Assembly (NCBI RefSeq): GCF_040196175.1
Contig: NZ_JBEFNF010000001.1
Location: 1-64,000 of the forward strand
DNA: 64,000 nt
Direction of reading: 5' to 3'
Source: Halospina sp040196175
GTDB lineage: Bacteria > Pseudomonadota > Gammaproteobacteria > Pseudomonadales > Oleiphilaceae
Part shown: positions 33,620 to 42,515 of the stretch, piece after piece
Layout of the letters: every line of letters begins with the position of its first letter
Position numbering within the stretch: the first letter of the stretch is position 1
Notes under the pieces: generated by a model
Databases searched by the model: none
What the model was told of the DNA's origin: nothing
The model's input: only the letters and a program-made list of their open reading frames with translations
Position numbers and translations under genes: made by a program

Positions 33620-34783
33620 TCAGTGCGGAAGTTTCAGTCGCAGTGCCAGCGGTACGGTGGCGGCCGAAAAGAGTGTGATGAAGCCCACGGCGGCAAGGGC
33701 CTGGCCGCTTGTATCGGCGGCGACGCCGCCGATGAGCGGGATCACGAATGCGAAGGTGTAGCCGATTGTGAAGTTACCGGCCGAGAGCTTCCCTGCCTCG
33801 CTGCTGCTGACAAGCTGTGGGGGCAGAGATACGATCAGGATCAACAGGATACCCGCGAAGAAGCTCATCAGGACGGCGAAGGCGACACCGACCCAGCCGT
33901 CCACGAGGATGAACCCGAGCATGGTGGTAACGCTGAGCCCCGCGCTCCAGAGGATCGGGCCGCGCCGGCCTACCCATTGCCGGGCCATCCAGAGCATCAG
34001 GGTCGAGGCGGCCACCTGGGCGAAGTTGAAACAGAGCAGCGTGGCATCAAGGCGTGCGAGTTCGCCCCGTTGTTCCAGCACGCTGGCCATGTAGGCATTG
34101 GTGCCGAAGAACAGCGAGGATGTGCCGGCCAGCAGCAGACCGAGTTTCCACATGAGTGGATCCCGCAGCCGGGGCAGCCATTGCGCATTGCCATCCCCGC
34201 CGTTGTGGCTGGTTTTCGGTACTAGGAGCAACAGGGCGATCAGGGCCGCCGGCAGCGACCAGACCAGCAGTGTTAGGCGCCAGCTTTCGCCGGTCAGGGG
34301 CATGATCACGGGCAGGGTAAGACCGGCACCGACGAACTCACCCATCAGCATGCCGTTCATGTAGCAGGCGGAACCCAGAGCGACCCGGGTCGGAGACAGC
34401 CAGCGCGGCAACAGGGCCGGCAACGAAGGCTGCATGACGGCGATGCCGAGGCCCATCAGGGCGCTCGCGGTCAGGAGCAGGACAGGACCCTCGGCGAGCC
34501 CTCGGCCCGCTGACATCACAGCGACGACCCCAAGGGCGGCAACCAGCGCGTTGCGTGGGCCCAGGCGCATGATGAGAAGCGATCCCATGAGGGCGCCCAG
34601 CGCCAGCATAAGGACGGGGAGGGTGGTCAGGGCCCCGATGTGGGTCTGGCTCAGGGTCAGTTCATCGGCAATGGCAGGTGCCAGGGCCGGGGCAACCAAT
34701 ATGGGCAGGCGCATGTAGAGACCGGCCAGCCAGAGCAGCGCCAGAAGGCCAGCGTCGCGATGCACGTGACGGTCCAGAACCAT
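33620..34783 (-). CDS. MFS transporter, CynX/NimT type
   Basis: A 387-residue inner-membrane carrier with about 12 hydrophobic helices. The opening YMRLPILVAPALAPAIADEL followed by LTLSQTHIGALTTLPVL is the CynX/NimT (cyanate or 2-nitroimidazole) pattern of MFS proteins; a loop MRLGPRNAL after helix 2 is the usual MFS marker. Halves are joined by a hydrophilic stretch (PKTSHNGGDGNAQW). GGAGAGG precedes ATG 34783. The transported compound cannot be told from sequence. No operon partner. Confidence 0.85.
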   Translation of the reverse strand: MVLDRHVHRDAGLLALLWLAGLYMRLPILVAPALAPAIADELTLSQTHIGALTTLPVLMLALGALMGSLLIMRLGPRNALVAALGVVAVMSAGRGLAEGPVLLLTASALMGLGIAVMQPSLPALLPRWLSPTRVALGSACYMNGMLMGEFVGAGLTLPVIMPLTGESWRLTLLVWSLPAALIALLLLVPKTSHNGGDGNAQWLPRLRDPLMWKLGLLLAGTSSLFFGTNAYMASVLEQRGELARLDATLLCFNFAQVAASTLMLWMARQWVGRRGPILWSAGLSVTTMLGFILVDGWVGVAFAVLMSFFAGILLILIVSLPPQLVSSSEAGKLSAGNFTIGYTFAFVIPLIGGVAADTSGQALAAVGFITLFSAATVPLALRLKLPH

Positions 34784-34902
34784 AAACCTCTCCGGATTTC
34801 CCGCGTTGTGGTGTCGGGAAATGCTTACATCAATGCACTGTTGTGGGGCAGGCTAGGCCCGGAAGCGACGCCGGGCCATGGGGAGAAACCGAGATGCGGG
34901 GG

Positions 34903-35469
34903 TCAGAAGTGGTACTGGATGGAGCCGCTGAGCAGGCCCAGGTCGTCGTCAGATGATGTGGCGCTGCCATAGTCGACACCGGGAATGTAGTCGAAATCCG
35001 CACGCAGGTAGAGGTTGTCGGTCACGCCCATCTGGGCACCCACACCAGTGCGCACACTGAAGCCGCTGTCATCCGCTGAGCCACTGCTGGCGTTCAGCTC
35101 GGAGTTCCAGAAAAGGCCGCCCACTTTGGCGAAAACATCAATGCGCTCAGCCAGTGGCAGGTGCACCAGACCGGTAATGTCCAGACCCTGAAGGCTGAGG
35201 TCAGTACTGGGCGAGTCGGCGAGCTCAAAATCCTGACTCTGGGTGTAACCGACTTCCACCCCGAAGTTCGACAGCAGCCGGGCGCCACTATAGACCCGGA
35301 AAAAGCTGGCTTCATCGTCGCAGCTTGAGCCGCGGTTATCGCAGGCGTCGGACAGGGACGCGAGGCCACCGCTGACGCCGGAATAAGGGTATTCATAGTC
35401 CCCGTTGGTCTGCGCCTGCAGAGGGAGGGCAGTTGCGATCAGGGCGATGGCGGGAAGAAGTCGATTCAT
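34903..35469 (-). CDS. Small outer-membrane beta-barrel protein
   Basis: A 188-residue secreted barrel of the OmpA-barrel-like/outer-membrane beta-barrel family. Signal peptide 1-19 (LLPAIALIATALPLQAQ). The mature part alternates polar and hydrophobic residues in about eight strands, e.g. ASFFRVYSGARLLSNFGVEV, GLDITGLVHLPLAERIDVFA, SVRTGVGAQMGVTDNLYLRA, and ends with the sorting signal SGSIQYHF (terminal Phe). Two cysteines (DACDNRGSSCDD) could form a surface-loop disulfide. No C-terminal peptidoglycan-binding domain. Function unknown. Confidence 0.78.
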   Translation of the reverse strand: MNRLLPAIALIATALPLQAQTNGDYEYPYSGVSGGLASLSDACDNRGSSCDDEASFFRVYSGARLLSNFGVEVGYTQSQDFELADSPSTDLSLQGLDITGLVHLPLAERIDVFAKVGGLFWNSELNASSGSADDSGFSVRTGVGAQMGVTDNLYLRADFDYIPGVDYGSATSSDDDLGLLSGSIQYHF

Positions 35470-35643
35470 GGTGGCGCCTCATCTGCTGGAATTCGCTGTA
35501 GGGGGCTGATTATGTGAGCAGAGGTATAGCCGCTGAGGCTATCTCTGTCAACGTGTGCGGCGCCGCACACCGGTCGCAAGAGCAAATGCACGCGGGGCTG
35601 ATCTGTGGTTTGCTGCACATCCTGTTCCGGGGTTAAGGAGGTC

Positions 35644-36675
35644 ATGGTGGCAAGTGATTCTGAGAAGGTTCTGGCGCGATTGCTGGAGGCGCACGTCCAG
35701 CATGAGCTGGCCCGCATGGATACGAATGCGCTGCGCGAGGATCTGGAAAGGGAGGTGGGTTATGTTTTTGAGGCGGCGGATCGCATCCGGATGAATGATG
35801 TGATCAGCGCGGAGACGGTCAACGGCATCATCCACCGCCACACAGTTGCACGTGAGATGCCGGCGGTCATTCCAGAGATGGCGGCGACCTTCACCCAGGA
35901 AGTGATTGGTTCGGCGTTTCACCGCCAGGCAACGCTGGCGGACATCATGGATCGGCAGCGGCTGGAGGGGTTCGTGGACCAGGTGCTGCTGCTCAGGGAG
36001 CAGCGACAGCAGCTGATCGACCGGATGCTGGATCAGCCGGTTTACCGGGAGCTGGTGGCGAACCTGATGTATGAAGCCATCGTGCGCTACGTCTATGAGG
36101 AGAACCTGCTGAGCCGTCGGGTGCCGGGGGTTGGTTCAGCACTCAGGTTCAGCTCGAAGATGCTCAACAAGGCGGTTTCCGGGCTGGATGAGGTCTGGGA
36201 GAAAAGCATCAAGAGCTCTATTTCGCGCAATGTGGAGAAGCTGACCCGCCAGAGCGCGGATTTCCTGGCTGAGCACCTGACGGATCAGGAGCTCAAGACC
36301 AGCGTGATGGATGCCTGGGATGCTTTCTGCGACCGCCCCCTGGAGGAGCTGGCGCAGGGTCTGGGCGAGGTGGAGTGGAGCGAGTTCGTGGTCATGGGGT
36401 ATGACTATTGGCTCGCTTTCCGCAAGAGCGACTATTACCGCAACGCCTATGAAACGGTGGTCAACCGGCTGTTCGAGTTCTACGGGGATCGCTTTCTGGG
36501 GGAGTTGCTGGCCGAGTTCAATATTGACCAGGCAACGGTGATGACGGAAGTGGATGCAGTCCTCCCCCAGGTACTGGAGGCACTGAAGGCGAACGGTCTG
36601 CTGGAGGGGATTGTGCGCCGGCGGCTTGAGGCGTTCTACACCAGCGAGGCAGCGCTTTCGGCACTGGCGGAATAA
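35644..36675 (+). CDS. Conserved helical protein of unknown function
   Basis: I do not recognise this protein. From ATG 35644 it has 343 residues, almost entirely helical, with no signal peptide or clear membrane segment. AAGGAGG stands only two bases before the ATG, so the next codon, GTG 35647, may be the true start. Visible features include an N-terminal acidic helix (SEKVLARLLEAHVQHELARM), a segment LVANLMYEAIVRYVYEENLL, a central basic patch (GSALRFSSKMLNKAV) and a repeat-like second half with paired tryptophan and tyrosine (EFVVMGYDYWLAFRKSDYYR). It stands alone between two outer-membrane barrel genes. Confidence 0.75.
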   Translation: MVASDSEKVLARLLEAHVQHELARMDTNALREDLEREVGYVFEAADRIRMNDVISAETVNGIIHRHTVAREMPAVIPEMAATFTQEVIGSAFHRQATLADIMDRQRLEGFVDQVLLLREQRQQLIDRMLDQPVYRELVANLMYEAIVRYVYEENLLSRRVPGVGSALRFSSKMLNKAVSGLDEVWEKSIKSSISRNVEKLTRQSADFLAEHLTDQELKTSVMDAWDAFCDRPLEELAQGLGEVEWSEFVVMGYDYWLAFRKSDYYRNAYETVVNRLFEFYGDRFLGELLAEFNIDQATVMTEVDAVLPQVLEALKANGLLEGIVRRRLEAFYTSEAALSALAE

Positions 36676-36779
36676 TGCGTACAACCTGTGACAGGAAACA
36701 CATTTCCAGTTTTATGGCCTGTTACTGCAGTGCCAGCGCGTTATCCTCGGCGCGGCCTGTTTCGCAGCAGTAAGGGAGA

Positions 36780-37376
36780 ATGAAAACCATGTCATCCAGG
36801 TTTGTTGTGCCATTTCTGGCCTGCCTGGCGGCGCCAGTGTGGGCCCAGGGCCCGTCCTTTTCCTTCGCTGAAGCTGGTGTTGCCCTCTACCCCAACTTTG
36901 AGAGCGAGACTCTTCTGGGGGCGCAGGTGCGGGGCAGTCAGACTCTGGCCCCGGAGTGGTTCATGTTGGGCGGGCTCAAGGCACTGACCGGGGATATCGA
37001 CGTTACCGCGATCCACGGGGGTGGGGGCTACCGCTATGCAATGGATCACCGTACGGATGTCTGGGGTGGGCTGACGCTGGAGTATCAGGAAGTGCAAGTT
37101 GAGCGGTGTGTTACCAATACGTTCCAGGGGACCAAGTCATGCTCAGACGCCAGCACGGATGATGTGGCGCCGGGCCTGCGGGGCGGCATCCGCCGTCAGC
37201 TGCACCGGGACCTGGAAATCGGGGCTTCCGCGCGCTACATCAGTGGTGACATGGATTATCTCGGGGTCACCGGTACCGCCCGTTACAGTTGGCAGCGCAA
37301 TGTGAGCGTGCTGGCGCAGGCCGATTATTACGATGGCAACGTCGGCATCATTGGCGGCCTGACAATGCACTTCTGA
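36780..37376 (+). CDS. Small outer-membrane beta-barrel protein
   Basis: A 198-residue secreted barrel. Signal peptide 1-23 (FVVPFLACLAAPVWAQ). The mature chain shows repeated barrel strands such as FAEAGVALYPNFESETLLGA, GGGYRYAMDHRTDVWGGLTL, APGLRGGIRRQLHRDLEIGA, and ends GGLTMHF with the terminal phenylalanine. Two cysteines (RCVTNTFQGTKSCSD) probably bridge a surface loop. GGGAG lies very near ATG 36780, so the fourth codon, ATG 36789, may be the real start; both retain the signal peptide. General layout resembles the barrel at 34903-35469, but sequence similarity is low. Confidence 0.75.
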   Translation: MKTMSSRFVVPFLACLAAPVWAQGPSFSFAEAGVALYPNFESETLLGAQVRGSQTLAPEWFMLGGLKALTGDIDVTAIHGGGGYRYAMDHRTDVWGGLTLEYQEVQVERCVTNTFQGTKSCSDASTDDVAPGLRGGIRRQLHRDLEIGASARYISGDMDYLGVTGTARYSWQRNVSVLAQADYYDGNVGIIGGLTMHF

Positions 37377-37390
37377 ACCCCGAACGGCCT

Positions 37391-38917
37391 TCAGGCTGCT
37401 GAGTGGCGGGTGTTGCTGTCGCTTTCAGGCGGCATCCGGTAACGCGTCATCACCTCGCCGTTGTCCACGCTCTCGAGCGCGACATTGAACCCCCAGAGCC
37501 GGTGCACGTGCCTGAGCACCTCCTGAGTGTCGTCGTCCGCCATGGGGATGCCATTGACCCGGGTGTGGCGCAGCAGCAGTGAACGGTCGCCGCGGGTGTT
37601 CACGTTCCAGACCTGGATATTGGGGTCCTTGTAGCTCAGGTTGTACTGGCGGGCGAGTTTCTCGCGCACGCGCCGGTAACCCCGGTCGTCGTGAATGGCC
37701 TTGATCTCGTAGGCATCGTCGTCTTCCTCGTCGGCAATGGCGAACAGTTTGAGATCCCTCATCACTTTGGGGGAGAGGTACTGCAGGATGAAGCTTTCGT
37801 CCTTGAAGTTGCGCATGGCGAAATCCAGGGTCTGGCGCCAGTCACCGCCGGCGATGTCCGGGAACCATTCCCTGTCTTCCTCAGTGGGGGTCTGGCACAT
37901 CCGCTTGAGATCCATATAGATGGAAAAGCCCAGAGTGTAGGGGTTGAGCCCGGAGTAGTAGCGGCTGTCGAATGGTGGTTGATAGATGACTGCCGTGTGG
38001 TTCTGGTAGAACTCCAGCATGAACCCGTCGTCCACCAGACCTTCCTCGTACATCTGGTGAATGATGGTGTAGTGCCAGAAGCTAGCCCAGCCCTCGTTCA
38101 TCACCTGTGTCTGGCGTTGCGGGTAGAAGTACTGGGCAATCTTGCGCACGATGCGCACCAGCTCGCGCTGCCAGGTCTCCAGCAGGGGGGCGTTCTTCTC
38201 GATGAAATAGAGCAGATTTTCCTGCGGCTCTTCAGGGAAGCGCCGCTGCTGCGATTCGGGGTCGTCATCGCCGCCCATCTCGGGGATGGTTCGCCAGAGG
38301 TCGTTGACCTGTTGCTGGCGGTACGCTTCGCGCTCCTTCTGGCGCCGGCGTTCTTCCTCGGCGGAAATCGGGGCGGGGCGTTTGTAGCGGTCCACGCCCT
38401 GGTTCATCAACGCGTGGCAGGAGTCGAGTATGGCCTCGACTTCCTCTACGCCGTGGCGTTCCTCGCATTCGGCCACATAGTTGCGGGCGAACATCAGGTA
38501 GTCGATGATGGAGCTGGCGTCAGTCCAGGTGCGGAACAGGTAGTTGTTCTTGAAAAACGAATTATGGCCGTAGCTGGCGTGGGCGATGACCAGCGCCTGC
38601 ATCATCATGGTGTTCTCCTCCATGAGATAGGCGATGCAGGGGTTGGAGTTGATGACGATCTCATAAGCCAGTCCCATCTGACCCCGCCGGTAGCCCTTCT
38701 GCGTCTGGACAAACTGTTTGCCGAAGGACCAGTGGTGGTAACCCACGGGCATGCCCACGGAGCTGTAGGCATCCATCATCTGTTCGGCACTGATCACCTC
38801 GATCTGGTTGGGATAGGTGTCCAGCCCGAAGTCGGCGGCGATGCGGGCGATCTCGCGGTCGTACTCCTCGATCAGCTCAAAAGACCAATCGGCACCACTG
38901 GATAGGGGCTTGTTCAT
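37391..38917 (-). CDS. SpoVR family protein (YcgB)
   Basis: A 508-residue SpoVR/YcgB protein. ATG 38917 is chosen because GAGGAGGT stands before it; the frame upstream is not protein-like. Family blocks seen: YPNQIEVISAEQMMDAYSSV, GMPVGYHHWSFGKQF, LAYEIVINSNPCIAYLMEEN, YGHNSFFKNNYLFRTWTDAS, MNEGWASFWHYTIIHQMYEE and LNPYTLGFSIYMDLKRMCQ. Role is linked to starvation and stress survival (and spore cortex in bacilli), without a known enzyme activity. Third gene of prkA-yeaH-spoVR, 10 bp behind yeaH, the same trio known from many proteobacteria. Confidence 0.95.
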   Translation of the reverse strand: MNKPLSSGADWSFELIEEYDREIARIAADFGLDTYPNQIEVISAEQMMDAYSSVGMPVGYHHWSFGKQFVQTQKGYRRGQMGLAYEIVINSNPCIAYLMEENTMMMQALVIAHASYGHNSFFKNNYLFRTWTDASSIIDYLMFARNYVAECEERHGVEEVEAILDSCHALMNQGVDRYKRPAPISAEEERRRQKEREAYRQQQVNDLWRTIPEMGGDDDPESQQRRFPEEPQENLLYFIEKNAPLLETWQRELVRIVRKIAQYFYPQRQTQVMNEGWASFWHYTIIHQMYEEGLVDDGFMLEFYQNHTAVIYQPPFDSRYYSGLNPYTLGFSIYMDLKRMCQTPTEEDREWFPDIAGGDWRQTLDFAMRNFKDESFILQYLSPKVMRDLKLFAIADEEDDDAYEIKAIHDDRGYRRVREKLARQYNLSYKDPNIQVWNVNTRGDRSLLLRHTRVNGIPMADDDTQEVLRHVHRLWGFNVALESVDNGEVMTRYRMPPESDSNTRHSAA

Positions 38918-38927
38918 GGCCACCTCC

Positions 38928-40223
38928 TCAGGCGGTTTTCGGTTCGAACAGTTTGCGGAAAACCGGGTAGATCTCGCTGGCGTCCGACAGTTGCTGCATG
39001 GCGAAGCGATCCGGCGCGTTTGCCTGCACCGCTTCGTATTCCTGCCACAGGGCCTGGTGCTCGTGGGGAGTGATCTCCACGTATGAGTAGTACTGCACCA
39101 GCGGCAGTATCTTTTCTTGCAGAAGCTGGCGGCACACGGGTGAGTCGTCGTTCCAGTTGTCGCCGTCCGAGGCCTGGGCCGCGTAGATGTTCCAGTCGTC
39201 GCTGGGGTAGCGTTCCTCAATGATGCGGTGCATCAGCTTGAGCGCGCTGGAGACGATGGTGCCGCCGGTCTCGCGGGAGTAGAAGAACTCCTCCTCGTCC
39301 ACCTCCTTGGCAGCGGTATGGTGGCGGATGAACACCACCTCGATGCGCGTATAGTTTTTCTGCAGGAACAGGTACAGCAGGATGAAGAAGCGCTTGGCCA
39401 TGTCCTTGTGCGTTTGGGTCATGGAGCCGGAGACGTCCATCAGGCAGAACATCACGGCACTGGTGGAGGGCTTGGGCTCCTTGCGGTGCTGGCGGTAGCG
39501 CAGGTCGATATCATCAATCCAGGGGATGCGCTTGACCTGGCGTTTGAGTTCGTCCCGCTCCTGCCGGAGTGTCTCAAGCTGGCTCTCCGCGCGAAGGGCA
39601 GGATCCGCTGAATGCGGTTGCGTCTCCAGCTCGCCAATCTGTTGCTCCAGCTCTTTGATCCGGCGTTTACGCGTTCCGGCCAGGCTGATGCGCCGGGCAT
39701 AGGCCTTGCGCAGCGAACGCACCACATTGAGCTTGGCGGGCGTGCCGTCTGTGGTGAAGCCGGCGTGGACGTATTGGAAGGAGTCCGTGCTTTTGAGCTT
39801 CTTGCGCACCAGAAAGGGCAACTCAAGGTCATCGAACAGGAAATCCAGAAACTCTTCCTGGGTGATCTGGAACACAAATTCGTCCATGCCTTCGCCCTGA
39901 TCGCTGGCCTGGCCCTGGCCGCTGCCACTCCCGGCGCCTTCCTCCGGCTTGGGCAGCCGGTCTCCGGTGACGAATTCCTTGTTGCCCGGGTGAACCATTT
40001 CGCGGTTGCCACCGGCACCGTGGTGGAAGACCGGCTCGTGAATGTCCTCGTTCGGGATACTGACCTGTTCGCCCTGCTCCATATCGGTGATGGAGCGGTT
40101 ATGAACGGCTTCTGACACCGCTTTTTTGATGTGCTTGCGGTAACGGCGCAGGAACCGGTTACGGTTCACGGCGCTTTTGTTTTTGCCGTTCAGGCGACGG
40201 TCAACGACGTGACTGATCCCCAT
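38928..40223 (-). CDS. YeaH/YhbH family protein (DUF444)
   Basis: A 431-residue DUF444 protein. A basic N-terminus (VDRRLNGKNKSAVNRNRFLR) is followed by a low-complexity glycine/serine/glutamine stretch (EEGAGSGSGQGQASDQGEG, residues 94-112) and a von Willebrand-like domain with the metal site DVSGSM at 263-268, then FFYSRETGGTIVSSALKLM. It works with the kinase PrkA in stationary-phase and nutrient stress in E. coli. Flanked closely by prkA upstream (17 bp) and spoVR downstream (10 bp), so one operon. Confidence 0.93.
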   Translation of the reverse strand: MGISHVVDRRLNGKNKSAVNRNRFLRRYRKHIKKAVSEAVHNRSITDMEQGEQVSIPNEDIHEPVFHHGAGGNREMVHPGNKEFVTGDRLPKPEEGAGSGSGQGQASDQGEGMDEFVFQITQEEFLDFLFDDLELPFLVRKKLKSTDSFQYVHAGFTTDGTPAKLNVVRSLRKAYARRISLAGTRKRRIKELEQQIGELETQPHSADPALRAESQLETLRQERDELKRQVKRIPWIDDIDLRYRQHRKEPKPSTSAVMFCLMDVSGSMTQTHKDMAKRFFILLYLFLQKNYTRIEVVFIRHHTAAKEVDEEEFFYSRETGGTIVSSALKLMHRIIEERYPSDDWNIYAAQASDGDNWNDDSPVCRQLLQEKILPLVQYYSYVEITPHEHQALWQEYEAVQANAPDRFAMQQLSDASEIYPVFRKLFEPKTA

Positions 40224-40240
40224 TAAGACACCTGCTTACC

Positions 40241-42163
40241 CTACTGGGATTTCCGGACCCGCAGATACCACTCCGCCAGCAGCTTGACCTGCTTCTCGGT
40301 GTAGCCACGCTCGATCATCCGGTCCACAAACTGCTGGTGCTTACGCTGGTCGTCCTCGGATGCTTTGGGGTTGAACGAGATTACCGGCAGCAGCTCTTCG
40401 GTGTTTGAGAACATCTTCTGCTCGATCACGCTGCGCAGCTTCTCGTAGCTGAGCCACGAGGGATTCTTGCCGTTGTTGCTGGCCCGCGCGCGCAGTACGA
40501 AGTTGACCACCTCGTTGCGGAAATCCTTGGGGTTGCTGATGCCGGCCGGTTTCTCGATCTTCTCGAGTTCTTCGTTGATGGCGGCGCGGTCGAACATTTC
40601 CCCGGTTTCGGGATCGCGATAGTCCTGATCCTGGATCCAGAAATCCGCATAAGTGACGTAGCGGTCGAACAGGTTCTGGCCGTACTCGGAGTAGGACTCC
40701 AGATAGGCGGTCTGGATCTCCTTGCCGATGAAGTCGACGTACTCCGGCGCCAGGAACTCCTTGATGAAGCGCAGGTAGCGCTCGTGGGTCTCGGGCGGAA
40801 ACTGTTCCTGCTCGATCTGCTTCTCTAGGACGTAGAGCAGGTGCACGGGGTTGGCGGCTACTTCGGTGGTGTCGAAGTTGAACACCTTGGACAGGATCTT
40901 GAACGCGAAGCGGGTGGACAGCCCGTCCATGCCCTCGTTGACGCCGGCCGCGTCCCGGTATTCCTGGATCGATTTGGCCTTGGGGTCGGTGTCCTTGATG
41001 TTCTGACCGTCGTAGACCTTCATCTTGGAGTAGATGCTGGAGTTCTCCGGCTCTACCAGGCGCGAAAGAACCGTGAACTGCGCCAGCATGTTGAGGGTGT
41101 CAGGCGCGCAGGGGGCGCCTGCCAGTGAGCTTTCCCTGAGCAGCTTCTCGTAGATCTGCTTCTCTTCGGTAACTCTCAGGCAGTAGGGAACCTTGACGAT
41201 GTTCACGCGATCCAGAAAGGCTTCGTTGTTCTTGTTGTTGCGGAAGGTCTGCCACTCGGACTCGTTCGAGTGGGCCATGATAATGCCGTCGAACGGGATC
41301 GAGGACATGCCCTCGGTGGTGTTGTAGTTGCCTTCCTGGGTGGCGGTCAGCAGCGGGTGCAGCACCTTGATGGGCGCCTTGAACATCTCCACGAATTCCA
41401 TGATGCCCTGGTTGGCGCGGTTCAGACCGCCGCTGAAGCTGTAGGCGTCGGGGTCGTCCTGGCTGTAGTCCTCCAGCATGCGGATGTTGACCTTGCCCAC
41501 CAGTGCCGAGATGTCCTGGTTGTTGTCATCGCCAGGCTCAGTCTTGGCGATGGCGGTCTGGTCAAGGATTGAGGGGTATTTCTTGACCACCCGGAACTGA
41601 CTGATGTCGCCGCCGTATTCGTGCAGGCGCTTGACTGCCCAGGGCGACATGATGGGCTTGAGGTAACGCTTGGGAATGCCGTATTCCTCTTCAAGGAGCG
41701 GGCCGTCTTCTTCCGGGTCGAAAAGCCCCAGTGGCGATTCGTTCACGGGCGAGCCCTTGATGGCGTAGAAGGGGACCTTCTGCATCAGCGACTTGAGTTT
41801 TTCCGCGAGGGATGACTTGCCGCCGCCAACGGGGCCGAGCAGGTACAGGATCTGCTTCTTCTCCTCCAGGCCCTGGGCGGCGTGGCGGAAGTAGGAGACG
41901 ATGGTCTCGACCGCCTCCTCCATGCCGTAGAACTCGGAGAATTCCGGGTAACGTTTGATGACTTTATTCTGGAAGATGCGGGAGAGGCGTGGGTCCAGAG
42001 AGGTATCGATAAGCTCCGGTTCGCCGATGGCGAGCAGCATGCGCTCGGCGGCGGTGGCGTAGGCAGAGGAATCCTCTCTGCAGATTCTGAGGTATTCCTC
42101 GAGGCTCATCTCTTCTTCCTTGGTTGCCTCGTAACGGTCCTGATAGCGCTGCAGTATGCTCAT
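40241..42163 (-). CDS. PrkA family serine protein kinase (YeaG)
   Basis: A 640-residue PrkA protein: an AAA+ ATPase domain in the first half and the PrkA C-terminal domain with weak protein-kinase similarity. Walker A is LLGPVGGGKSSLAEKL (residues 109-124). Other marks are KGSPVNESPLGLFDPEEDG, ILDQTAIAKTEPGDDNNQDI, GGLNRANQGIMEFVEMFKAP and SIPFDGIIMAHSNESEWQ. Start at 42163 is preceded by AGAGGG and matches the family opening SILQRYQDRYEATKEEEMSL. First gene of prkA-yeaH-spoVR. Recent work on relatives suggests an AAA+ Lon-like protease role as well; which applies here is unknown. Confidence 0.95.
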   Translation of the reverse strand: MSILQRYQDRYEATKEEEMSLEEYLRICREDSSAYATAAERMLLAIGEPELIDTSLDPRLSRIFQNKVIKRYPEFSEFYGMEEAVETIVSYFRHAAQGLEEKKQILYLLGPVGGGKSSLAEKLKSLMQKVPFYAIKGSPVNESPLGLFDPEEDGPLLEEEYGIPKRYLKPIMSPWAVKRLHEYGGDISQFRVVKKYPSILDQTAIAKTEPGDDNNQDISALVGKVNIRMLEDYSQDDPDAYSFSGGLNRANQGIMEFVEMFKAPIKVLHPLLTATQEGNYNTTEGMSSIPFDGIIMAHSNESEWQTFRNNKNNEAFLDRVNIVKVPYCLRVTEEKQIYEKLLRESSLAGAPCAPDTLNMLAQFTVLSRLVEPENSSIYSKMKVYDGQNIKDTDPKAKSIQEYRDAAGVNEGMDGLSTRFAFKILSKVFNFDTTEVAANPVHLLYVLEKQIEQEQFPPETHERYLRFIKEFLAPEYVDFIGKEIQTAYLESYSEYGQNLFDRYVTYADFWIQDQDYRDPETGEMFDRAAINEELEKIEKPAGISNPKDFRNEVVNFVLRARASNNGKNPSWLSYEKLRSVIEQKMFSNTEELLPVISFNPKASEDDQRKHQQFVDRMIERGYTEKQVKLLAEWYLRVRKSQ

Positions 42164-42515
42164 GCTTGGCCCTCTTGCTGTGACCTGGTGTGGGCCCGGG
42201 CGGAACGCTGGCCGCACTGGGGCCCCCTAGTGTCAGTTCATCATGCCTCTGTTCCGTGGATTCTGTTTTCAATTATGGGTAAGTCGGCGCACGTTGCGAG
42301 CCTGATTCGTTTTTCTGTGACTCGTTTGTGACCGGATGCTTTCTATTGAGACTAGTAGACGGTGGTGGGGTTGAACAGGGGCGTGTGGATTAAGGTTTCT
42401 GATCGGCGAGGGAGGATGGTCCGCGATCTGTTTCTGGGCGCAGACTTTGGGGGGCGCCGAAGGGGGTGGGCGCTTGAGTATGCCCTCCGCGATGTTTGCG
42501 CGGAGGGCATGACGC
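42164..42515. other. Gap of 352 bp between prkA and ilvD
   Basis: Holds the prkA promoter region and the hairpin behind ilvD. No open frame has a ribosome binding site. I see no further recognisable element. Confidence 0.5.
42480..42510 (-). terminator. Hairpin behind ilvD
   Basis: Perfect 12-bp stem ATGCCCTCCGCG with its complement, seven-base loop, beginning 5 bp after the ilvD stop. No T run follows on the minus strand, so it may act as an RNA end-protecting hairpin or a weak terminator. Confidence 0.65.
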
